A model generated the notes under the pieces. The model was not told the origin of the DNA. It made no database searches and saw only the letters and a list, made by a program, of their open reading frames with translations. Position numbers and translations under genes: made by a program. From Helochares maculicollis (lineage: Eukaryota; Arthropoda; Insecta; Coleoptera; Hydrophilidae), in contig JAWQRO010000118.1 in the NCBI GenBank assembly GCA_033557835.1, forward strand, positions 1-55,313: DNA of 55,313 bases. Direction: 5' to 3'. Below, in pieces: positions 46,674 to 55,313 of this stretch (its first letter is position 1; every line of letters starts with the position of its first letter).

Positions 46674-48278
46674 CAACCTGTTGCAGAATTAAGTTACAAA
46701 TCTTAAAGGGGTGGTAGACATAAGAAATAATAAGTGATAGGTTTTTGTTTGCATTTTGGGGCATAATTAGTAACCGAAATATTAATTACATGTACATGTT
46801 AAGAGCTACTGGAGGAATTCTCAATGACGTCGTTGGTCGAAGACATACGAATTTTATTGCTATTTCAAAGAATTACCTTCTTGTGTAATGCAGTTGGACT
46901 CCAACAGACGAAATAATAATAAAAAAGGAATATAGGCAAGCGAAAAAAGTTAAAAGTCTATTAAATTTCAACCGAAGAGGAAAGACAAGGAGCACATGTG
47001 TGGTAAATTTTTAACTAATATTTTCATTTCGATGTATCTTATTGATTATTTACGATTATGCTAGTTCGCCAAACTAGAAAGGTATAAGATTTATTCTCAG
47101 AATGAAGTTTTTGCTAACATGTAAATCACCTGAATCTATTAAATACGAAATGAGAAAGAAATGTGTTTTTATAGTGGCTAAAATCATATAAATGAAAGCA
47201 CATACTAGGCTACACTAAAATCTACAAAAAAAACCAGTGCAATAATTTACAACCACAAAGGCAAGAGAAGCTCTTCTTGTTTACTACCGTTTTTATTTGA
47301 TTCGATATGCTAAATTAAACGCCAGCTAATAAGATATTCCATTTATAACTATTTTACAATTTATTTAATTTTATATTGAACAATTTTTGCATTCTTCGTA
47401 TAATTATTATAGTTTATTTGAAGTTATTTACGTTCCCGGCTCCTCGAAGTTCGTTTGCCCCTTCTGTCGATATCTATTAAGCCGGTTAAGTCGCTTTAGA
47501 TTTAAAACTAAGAAGGTAAATGCAATTTGTTATTGATAAAGACGTATTATTGTAATTTTGTACTGATTAATTTTCACTTTACAAAGAGGAATTAGTTTGC
47601 AATGGACGATATTATCAGTTTGCATGCGGGGGAAAATGGTAACATAAAGTGAAATTCTCGCAAGGTCACGCGCTGTCTTCTGCAACTCGCCTCAATAAAA
47701 TTTTACTTCAATGATTATATATGTTCTTTCCTCTGTTTCTATTTCATAAGGAAGGTTTTGCGTTCATGAAAACAATTAATTACGTGATTTTGACGGATCC
47801 AACGACCTGTTGAGATAAAGGTGACCTTAGTTTGCGATATATGATGTAATCGTCTTTCTTGCGGCAGAAGATAGTAATATAAAGCCATCTTTTTTCAAGG
47901 TCACGTTCTAATTTAAAAGATTCGAAAAAACGCGGAGGTATAAAATTTCACTTCAATGGTTGTTTATGTTCTTTTTCTGTTTCTCTTTGATACGGACGGT
48001 TTTGCGTTGATGAAAAAATTTTATCTCGAGGTTTTGAAGGATTTAACGACGTGTTTGATTGTGATGCTGTTATTTTTATAGCAATAATGGTGCCGTTGTG
48101 TCTGCACAATATTCTTTAACACTGAATGGTCTATCGGCATCATTTCCATTATGCCAGGAGTCCCAAAGCAGCCAAATTTTCAACATTTTTATTTATAATT
48201 AGGAAATACCAGGACGTGATCTTATTGGCGCTCATAACATATCGATTAAGTATTGGAAATTAATTCTGCAACGCCTTG
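46674..48278 (-). mobile_element. Element E, copy 4 (E4), longest, with clean TA duplication
   Basis: Left terminus CAACCTGTTGCAGAATTAA and right terminus ttaattctgcaacgccttg are the best matched inverted repeats of the family. TA lies at 46672-46673 and 48279-48280. The element is 1605 bp. The adjacent intact tandem unit at 46467-46565 shows what the site looked like before insertion. Internal order is the reverse of E1 and E3. No ORF of note. It also contains about 100-200 bp around 47300-47500 and 47560-47690 with no clear counterpart in E1 or E3. Confidence 0.9.
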
Positions 48279-48390
48279 TATAAGTACTGAAAAAGAATTG
48301 AATATTCTTTATAAATATATTAATGTGTTGTGGTAAGTATTCTGGAGAATCAATAAAATCCGCGAAGAATACATAGTTTCATTTCAAAAT

Positions 48391-48516
48391 GATGAAAATT
48401 GAAACTTTTATATTTATTTTTGCATCATATAAAGGTGTTGTTTTGTTATTATTAATCGCAGGTACTTTTATGCAGCACGTACGGGAATGTTGAGTGGTGA
48501 CACTCGAGATTTTCTG
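48391..48516 (+). repeat. R1 3' segment (R1e)
   Basis: Matches the R1 tail: ttttgcatcatataaaggtg, ttattattaatcgcaggtac, ttttatgcag and gggaatgttgagtggtgaca. It probably continues R1c across the E4 insertion. Confidence 0.65.
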
Positions 48517-50255
48517 TATTAACTGACGATGCCAGTGCAATTAAACCTTCTCCTCTCGAATTTCGAAACGCCAACCTTGAGAGGGAAATCTTCTCAAAAA
48601 AGAAATACAATCTCATTTTTATTTAAAAAGTTTATTCAGTGTGAAGTGAAAGCGAAAGAATAAAAAAATAAGTTAAAACGACGATGCACTGTTGAGTGGT
48701 TAACAAGATTGGTCTGTTATTAAGATAGCAATCAGTTTTATTTCCTACCATAAAGACTGGATGCTGTAATACATACACTTTCTTTAGATGCAGGAGTAGA
48801 TACGTCGCGTCTTGCACGACGTCTCTGCCCCATCTAATACGAAAAACTTTTTTCATTCACGGTCGTCCTGACGTTTTTATTTACGATAGAGGCCCATCTA
48901 ATTTTATAGTGTTGTGCTTTCCCGTGTTGTGTGCGGATAGAATATGACACGATTATGCGTAAGAATAAGATTCGACCCCCTTCCGTCTCGTCCAATTTTG
49001 TGATTACTTGATTTCAAGAGGCTGCCCTGCCCCTGCCCTTCTACGCATTCAATGTTTCAAGCTTCGCCTTCAATAAAGTGGAATAAACACGGCTCTCCTA
49101 TAGCCGAGGACCGGGCTGGATCGACTGGTTTGGGGGGAGGAATGGAGTGTTGCAGGATGAATTACGATATTGCTCAGAAGGTTAGTGTTTCGGATGATTA
49201 TTATATTTTCCGAATACTCATGCTTAAATTATTTGGATAACATTTCGACAAACAACTTTTTAGCATTGGGCCATATAAACCCGGGGCGTAGAATTTTGGA
49301 GGGAGGAATATCTTTCCCTTGTTCCTTCTTCTCAACGCAATGCTACGGGCAAGGTTGCGTGAAATATAGCTGTTTAATTCTAGTTTTGTTTTTCGCGTAT
49401 CAATCGGCCGAGCTGGTTGACGAGCCAGTAAAACTTGTATGGCCAAAAGACTTTCGTTTGAATTGCAGATGAATTGCCGTATTTTACTGCTGATTTTTTT
49501 ATCTCACTTTACTTATTTCCTCGCATTAAAGTGATTCCTTATGTTGACCTAATAAATGGTGAAGAGAAAGACTATTTAAGTGAAGATGAAATTGGTTGAA
49601 AAATGAGAAGGTACAGTCATGCCCCGTTATGAGGGAGATGATTTTTTTTAAAGTATGTCCTATTTGTATGTCCTGTTTGCGCTTCGCGTTTTCAAGTCAA
49701 ACGCACGGCAATAGGATTTAGATGCTGGTTCGCAATTATATAAAATATTGCAAGATGGTGGGAAGAATTATCTCAGCAAGTTTCGGTCTCTTCTTGGGCT
49801 GGCCAGCCCCAACGATGTTGTTGAGAGAGATAAATAGGTAAAAAACGCGATCGCGAGGATTTAAAAACTGAGAGTGACCTTCTCTATCGAAGGTATTCGA
49901 ATCACTGATCAATTGGAGGAACCTAAAATAACAAAAAAGAACGGAGATCCGGTCCTGCAAGAACATTACGCCCACCGAAAGCTTGCTTTCCAAGAAAAAA
50001 AAACTAAATGAAAAAATATCCTAATTACCTAAAGGATAATACAAATGCACAAAATTTCACATCGAGGGGTTGATCTCGATGACTTTCCAAAAAACAAACA
50101 GGAGAGACCAACGGTGTGAAAGGAAAGGTACACAAAGGAAAAGAACAAAGGAATTCTAAGTATTTCCCCAAAGGAGGAACCCAAGTAAATTTAAAAAATG
50201 TAAGACGCGACGCGATACTACTAAATCGAAAGCGTATGCGAAAGAAAAACATATC
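48517..50255. other. No gene recognised
   Basis: Less AT-rich than the repeats, with no recognisable domains. ORFs at 49052-49472 on both strands and at 49736-50334 look incidental. Purine-rich tracts occur at about 50095-50180. Confidence 0.33.
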
Positions 50256-50459
50256 TTCTTCTTCTTCTTGGCGTTTATCCCATCACGATGGGGTCCGCTC
50301 TTTGGATCGATGCCCTCCACTTTACACGATTTAGTGCGTCTAGTGGGCGTAGGCTACATGTTTTTAAATCCGCATTTATGGTGTCTTGCCACCGTTGTTT
50401 TGGTTTTCCTCTTGGTCGTCGACCGTCAACGTTGAGATTGTAGGCAACCTTGACAATTG
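50256..50459 (-). mobile_element. RTE-type LINE, 3' end fragment
   Basis: The minus strand encodes the C-terminus of an RTE/BovB-like LINE protein: VAYNLNVDGRRPRGKPKQRW, then DTINADLKTCSLRPLDALN, VKWRASIQRADP and a stop at 50275-50277. The GRRPRG-PKQRW and WR-ADP words are characteristic of the end of such ORFs. After the stop comes acgcc and a run of AAG triplets (50256-50270 on the plus strand reads cttcttcttcttctt), the short simple-repeat tail usual for this clade. Everything upstream in the LINE is missing. The fragment abuts R1d. Confidence 0.8.
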
Positions 50460-50662
50460 TTCCTTCTTCAAAGGCGTTCAACCTTGCAATTTTTAAGGAA
50501 CATTTTTGGCTCTCATTCTATAGAATACCTTTATGTATAGTTTCCTCTCTTAGAATATAGGTAACTGTTGTGTTATAATTAATTGCAGGTACTTTCATGC
50601 AGTATAAATACGGGAAAGTGGAGTAGAGAATCTCTAGATTTTTAATAAATAAAATTCAATTT
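50460..50662 (+). repeat. Complex repeat R1, copy d (3' part)
   Basis: Very close to R1a 920-1122: aaaggcgttcaaccttgcaa, ggaacatttttggctct, gaatacctttatgtatagtt, taattgcaggtac and aataaataaaattcaatttt. The two also share a CTT-rich left edge and the variant tail that the other R1 copies lack, so they form a subgroup. Its right edge is the start of mariner B4, as R1a's is the start of B1. Confidence 0.8.
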
Positions 50663-50664
50663 TA

Positions 50665-51658
50665 CTAGGTGCGCTATTTCAAAATGCCGTTTTGTTCATG
50701 AAAAATACGCAATTATTTTAGAACAATGGTAAAACATGTTTTAGTTGAAGTATTGCCTCTCGATTTTAACACATTTTGTCCATCTCTGGGGCAAATTTAT
50801 GGGTACCATTCCAAAAGAAAGCTTCAACTTTCATTGATGTCCATTCATCCATTTTAGTACATCCTAAAAAGTCTTGAAGTTTTGCCTAGCCAGTGCGTGT
50901 CCCATAGATGAGAAGAGGTGATAATCAGAAGGCGCCAGATCTGGTGGATACGGCGGTTGGGGTAGGAGTTCCCAACCAAGCTAGGAAAGCGTTCCTTTGA
51001 CCACTTTGGCTGAATGTGCAAGAGCGTTCCATGCTGCAGACTGACTTTGCCGTGTCTTCTAACCCATTCTGGGCATTTTTACATCAATGCGTGGCTTAAA
51101 TTGATCATTTGTTGTTGGTAGCGGACGGTATTAACTGTTTCGCTGGGTTTGAGAAGCTCGTAGTACACTACTTCCTTCTGATCCTACAGCATAGTGTCTT
51201 CCTCCCAAAACGATCCGGTTTTGTACTCAATGTTGATGGTTGTCCCGGTGTTACCCACGATTTCTTATGTTTGGAATTCTCAAAAAATATCAATTTTTTA
51301 TCGGATGTCACAACCCGGTGCAAAGAACCCTTTCTTTCGCGGCGTAAATGCAGCATTTCGCACAAACTTTTTTGTCTTTCCATTTGTCGCTCGTTCAATT
51401 CGTGTGGAACTCATTTTCCAACCTTTTGAATATTTTCTGCGACTCTCAGGCGAGCGGAAATGGCTTGCTGAGACATTCAACTGCTCCGCCATCATTTGTT
51501 GTGTTTGTTTATCGTATTCGTCCAATAATGCTTGTAATTCGTCGACTTCAAACTTTTTTGGTCAATTTTCAAGTTCTTCGTCAATCAACAGGTTACTTCA
51601 ATAGATTTCATGCGCCCTCTCTTGACAACAAAACGACATTTTAAACTTGCGCACCTGG
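50665..51658 (-). mobile_element. Mos1-like mariner, internally deleted (B4)
   Basis: Left end ctaggtgcgctatttcaaaa after TA (50663-50664), right end aaacttgcgcacctgg before TA (51659-51660). It is 994 bp, about 290 shorter than B2. The missing part is the N-terminal coding region: gtcaatcaacag joins directly to gttacttcaatagattt near 51590. Confidence 0.9.
50741..51590 (-). pseudogene. mariner transposase, mauritiana type, N-terminus deleted (B4)
   Basis: Lacks the start codon and the first helix-turn-helix. Readable pieces: QQMMAEQLNVSASHF and KIQ-like sequence (51298-51525), NERQMERQKSLCEMLHLRRE and LHRVVTSDKKLIFFENSKHK (51168-51398), where the first catalytic Asp is kept and the following Trp has become Leu. 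Further left are remnants of the HDN and SPDLAPSD region with many indels. It ends near 50741 in YFN and a stop. Not able to make a transposase. Confidence 0.85.
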
Positions 51659-51871
51659 TAGAGGTACCAAGGAAATGGATTGCCGAGAGACATTCTACTC
51701 CGCCATCATTTGCTGGGTTCGTGGATCGTCTTCGTCCAATATTTTTTGTAGTTCGTCATCTTCAACTTTTTTTGGTCAATTTTCACACTATTTGTCAATC
51801 AAAAGATTTCATGCACCATCTCTTGACAACAAAATGACATTTTAAATTTGCGCTCCTGATAGAGGTACCAA
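51456..51871 (-). repeat. Tandem duplication of the B4 end (B5)
   Basis: The segment 51456-51670, covering the right part of B4, its terminal repeat and ten flanking bases (gaggtaccaa), is repeated as 51671-51871 with a period of about 215 bases. Both units start ggaaatgg and end with terminal repeat, ta and gaggtaccaa. The second unit lacks some bases at the deletion scar (caatcaaaagatttcatg). Because the flank is duplicated too, this was a local duplication after insertion, not a second transposition. Confidence 0.85.
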
Positions 51872-53836
51872 TTACCCTGTAATGTATCACTAAAATGAAA
51901 GCAGTATTCTAGAGCTCCATTTGAAAAGACCAGGGTAAATAATCCTACTCAGCAACTGAAAACGGAAAATTTAAAATTTTGTATTGTCTTTCTCGCAAAG
52001 AAGTCACATCCTAGCGGTTGGATGTAACTTTCTGTCAAATGAAAGAAATCGGAAATCCGAAGCAACAACTATTAGTTGGTTAGAATAATATTATCTTCGA
52101 CTTGTATGTTCTTTTCTTACTGAAGATTGCTTTTGGTCCAACTTCCACTTGAGTTGCTTGTGCTGTGATTTTACAAGAGTGGCCTTTTTAATTTTCTTTT
52201 AGCTTCCCAAATGGAATAATCAATCTTTCTTTTATATTTGAGCGCTCTGAGAAAATCATTAATAGTTTCGTATTTAACATTTTGAATTTCTGGGTTGTAT
52301 AGTTGAGTTACACTCATTACCTTGGTGTTGTCAAAGGTACAATGTTACTTTTTCGCGTAATAAAAGAAGGTGAGTATTAACTCTCATTCTAGGAACAACT
52401 TCAGGTGCTTTCTGAATCTCCGTCACCAAGGACTTCATCGAGATGATCTTTTGTGCTTAATGAGACTGATATTGAAATAATCATGTAGACCAAACAATGC
52501 CTGAAGTATATTCAAAATAAATGCACTCTATTCTTCGTGATAAAAATCCAACCCAATTTTAGCTAATTCACTTAGTGACATCAAGTTGACGAAATGTTGA
52601 TTAGATTCATTCTAAGTGATAGGGAACTCAAGTTTTAAAAAAACTGTTTCACTTACATGCATAATTACAAGGATTACCAATTCATATATGCTATCGCACA
52701 AGAAAAAAGGACCAAGCTCTGTTTCGTTTAAACGGATCTCAGGTTTACGTGACGTGGCAGCTTCAGTATAAGCGTACTAGAATGATGCATTTATGCGCAT
52801 AATTGGATTTTGCACTTCAAGATGACGGAACGCAGGTTAGCCTGACCTCGTCGACCTAAGCACTAAACCCCACCTCCAAGTGTAAGTGCACTGCGGTCAC
52901 CAAAGTGTAAATAAATTCAACAAGAGAACTGAATTAAATCCCCGCCGCAGTATAGGAGTTCTTTTCTAAGACCACTACAAATATTCGATTCTTTCGCCTC
53001 TCGCCACCCACCAACCATTAAACTGCGATTGAGAAACATTTAAACTTTGAAAGAAAACCACCGTGCTTCGAACTTTCCAGTAAGATGAGATAAGATGATC
53101 TCTTCCATGCAGGACCGTATGCTTATTATTTTTTCAGTTTTGTTCGTTTCAGGAGTTTTTACCCGTTTGAGTTCGATTTTTAAAGCTTGCTAGTGCAGCA
53201 ATTTTCGCAAATCGTTAAAACTACGTTGATTTTAATAGCTCATTCCATGACTTCTCATTTTAAAATTTCGAGCCGACCATTTCAGCAGGTGCATTTTTCC
53301 GAGTGATTTTGCCTTTTGAAGCGATTTAATTGACTAGTCATAATTTATGCACGGTTTCATGTCTATTGCGAATTCACTGGACCCTCTTTCCCCTTAATCA
53401 CAGTCCATATCGCTTCGTTACCCTCACACATGGCCACCGTGATTTTTGTGAAATGAAATCAATATTTGAGGACGAGGTGTAGGTGCAATTTACCTTCGTG
53501 GAACATGATGAGTTTTATCCACATTGCTTTCATTAAAATTTACGCTTTTTGATAGATTTAATACCGTGGAATAATTTTTATGCCGATATGGCAATCTTAC
53601 CCACAAAATTCGTTGTTGTAAAAAGTATAAAGTGTTGAATTCAGAATATGCATATTAACACTACGATAGGTAATGAATGCTGGTTTTTGTTCCAGTTTAA
53701 AAGAATGTTTGTTGCTCGAAATTACTTCAACACAATTGAACGCTAATTAGAAACACAATGCTTTGAGGCTAAAGCATGAGGAAGCAAAGACTAAAATGAA
53801 TAAGAGAAAAATATAAAAAGTATTAATAATATATTT
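51872..53836. other. No gene recognised
   Basis: AT-rich, no repeats recognised. A 48-codon minus-strand frame at 52171-52317 (ending IDYSIWEAKRKLKRPLL) lies in a stretch whose other frames also look faintly coding-like (52100-52450), possibly the remains of an unknown element, but no family is recognised. Confidence 0.3.
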
Positions 53837-53838
53837 TA

Positions 53839-54860
53839 CGAGGTGTACAACTATAAAGTGCTGATTTCAGACAACTAATGGTGCACCAAAGCAGTTTTTG
53901 CTATAATAGTTTAACACAGACACTGAATCACATCGATTATTTTGAGAGGAAATGATGAACATGCTCCATCGCAAAATTCGTGTGGACTATGATTTCAGAG
54001 ATCCAAAAGTGGTGATTTTGAAATTGCAAACAGGAGACATGGAAAACCCCCTAAAAAATACGATACAGAATTGCATGCATTGTTGCAGGAAGATGGTTTG
54101 CAAACACAAAAACCACTCTGTTGCAAATCAAGCTGTCTCTAATACTTACGACAGATGGGAAAATTTAGAAGATTAGTAGATGAGAACTACACGAGTTGAG
54201 CGAAAGGCAAATGGAAGAGCAAAAACACGTGTGAAATTTTGTTCCCTATTTACGAGAGGATGTAGTTTTGGCATCGTTAGGAGTTAACGAAAAGTGGATT
54301 TCCTTGGAGCAAACCAAGCATATGCCAAGGGTATGGCCAATAGCTCGTACCACATCAAATGCAGGACCGAATCGCTTTGGCAGGAAAAAATGCTATGTTT
54401 GGTGGTACCAGAGAACTTATAGCTATTATGAGCCGTTAAACGAAGAAAAGCGGCTAATACTAAACGCTAACTTCGACAGTTAGTCAATTTTAATCATTTG
54501 TTGCAGAAAAAAAGATCAGAGGCAACAGAAAGTCATTTTTCTTCACGACAATGCTCCATCATAGATGGCAAAACCCGTTTCTGACACATTAAACGCACTC
54601 AGCTGGAATCTCATATGGTTTACTCACCAGATATGCACTTGCCTCGCAGCACTTTGGTTCGTATGAAAACGTGTAGCAAATGACTAAATGTATTGTTCGC
54701 GTCAATAGGAAAATATTTCTATTAGCATGGTATTCACAAATTGGGCCAAAGGTGGAAAAATAAACAAAAAGCGATGGAATATCCTTCGAGTAAATAACTT
54801 TTTATCATACTATCGAATATAATTTGTTTTTTAAAACCCGCATTTTATATTTGTACCTGG
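53839..54860 (+). mobile_element. Old, deleted mariner of a separate lineage (B6)
   Basis: Left end cgaggtgtacaactataaag after TA (53837-53838). The right end reads gcattttatatttgtacctg g then TA (54861-54862), and the two are imperfect inverted repeats. It is 1022 bp long, with coding remnants between. It is more diverged than B1-B4 and in the opposite orientation. Confidence 0.8.
53952..54790 (+). pseudogene. mariner transposase relic, Mos1-related (B6)
   Basis: Highly degraded. Pieces recognisable in several frames: LQTGDMENPLKKYDTELHAL and QEDGLQTQK (about 54020-54110), LSERQMEEQKH (about 54200), ASLGVNEKW where the GDEKW block should be (54268 onward), NRFGRKKCYVWWYQRT with YYEPLNEEKR, and KVIFLHDNAPS near 54540 with the second catalytic Asp. 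In the first block Asp has become Asn (VNEKW). The final catalytic region is unrecognisable. Its order matches mauritiana-type mariners. Confidence 0.8.
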
Positions 54861-55084
54861 TAGAACTGAAATCTACAGAGCTAGGAGAGGCCGCGGCGAA
54901 AATTATTTTACTTAAGATGTTAATTATTTATAGTTAAATCTGTATATATTAAAAAAGCATTCGTTTATTATTATGCATAAAGGTACGCTTAGGTAGCATT
55001 ATCAAAATACATCTGCAAGTATCAGTTTTGAGTTGTCCAATATCCTCATCATTTGATGAAAAACGTCTTCCGCGAATGAATTTA

Positions 55085-55313
55085 CGAGGTGTGTTCATTA
55101 AGTATCGCGAATTTTGAATTTTCGCGGGTTACGTATATTCGAATTTCAATTTTTTTGTGGCGTTATGTTGGTACTCATGTCTCTCACTCATACCGACAAG
55201 TTCGGCCATTTTGAATGTTCAGTTAATTGTTGACAGCTGCTTTGCTTGCACGTGTTTTGGCTCGTCTTCGATTTTTACCTATTCAAAAAAATGGATCAAA
55301 GAACCTGTATCAA
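55085..55313 (+). mobile_element. 5' end of another mariner, cut by the window edge (G)
   Basis: cgaggtgtgttcattaagta follows TA at 55083-55084 and continues tcgcgaattttgaattttcg, a typical terminal repeat of a mariner group distinct from A to D. The 5' untranslated part is about 206 bases and leads into a start codon at 55291. The right end lies outside the window. Confidence 0.8.
55291..55313 (+). CDS. mariner transposase, first seven codons (partial)
   Basis: The ATG at 55291 opens MDQRTCI, the usual beginning of a widespread insect mariner transposase group annotated as SETMAR/Mos1-like. Only seven codons are inside the window, so intactness cannot be judged. The call rests on this N-terminus plus the terminal repeat at 55085. 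The 206-base leader between terminal repeat and ATG is normal for mariner. Confidence 0.65.

Noticed and set aside
1..55313. Bacterial, viral or CRISPR content
   Set aside because: No dense collinear genes, ribosome-binding sites, spacer-repeat arrays, capsid or polymerase genes were found; all recognised enzymes belong to eukaryotic transposons.

Overview
This looks like AT-rich, repeat-dense nuclear DNA from an animal, most likely an insect. There are no operon-like gene runs, and nearly all recognisable coding sequence is decayed transposase or reverse transcriptase. The lineages present (several mariner groups, a DD41D Tc1/mariner element, a jockey/CR1-type LINE and an RTE-type LINE tail) are typical of arthropods. 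A beetle or other large-genome insect would fit, but the sequence does not settle the order. I could not identify any intact host protein-coding gene. The window reads as intergenic or long-intron DNA.

Layout. 0-6 kb: a clipped mariner end (family A), a complex repeat here called R1 with an embedded tRNA-like Pol III box pair, a Mos1-like mariner (B1), then a damaged family A mariner (A1) and a stray 3' fragment of the same family (A2). 6.3-8.8 kb: relatively GC-rich, apparently single-copy DNA with a splice-donor-like site. 10-16 kb: two copies (E1 +, E2 -) of a 1.35-1.6 kb non-autonomous TA-target element here called E, followed by mariner A3. 17.5-21.5 kb: single-copy DNA with one exon-like ORF and a segment rich in octamer and TAATTA motifs that could be a developmental enhancer. 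21.5-24.8 kb: mariners B2, C1 and an older fossil H1. 27.6-31.6 kb: a jockey/CR1-type LINE on the minus strand, split by mariner C2 inside its endonuclease domain. 35-38.4 kb: R1 with E3 nested in it. 40.4-41.6 kb: a DD41D element (D1). 42.2-43.4 kb: mariner B3. 45.8-48.5 kb: R1 with E4 nested in it, beside a related unoccupied copy of the target site. 50.2-51.9 kb: an RTE tail, R1, internally deleted mariner B4 and a tandem partial copy of its end (B5). 53.8 kb to the end: an old mariner (B6) and the first 229 bases of another mariner (G), cut by the window edge at its seventh codon.

The main value of the window is its insertion history. At least five Tc1/mariner lineages are present. Family A copies share a frameshift and a stop codon, and B1 and B3 share a stop, so at least some copies were probably moved in trans from already defective templates. 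B1 and B4 lie at the same position in two R1 copies. Element E and repeat R1 are the best candidates for undescribed repeat families. There is no evidence for a defence system, biosynthetic cluster, CRISPR array or other functional multigene system.
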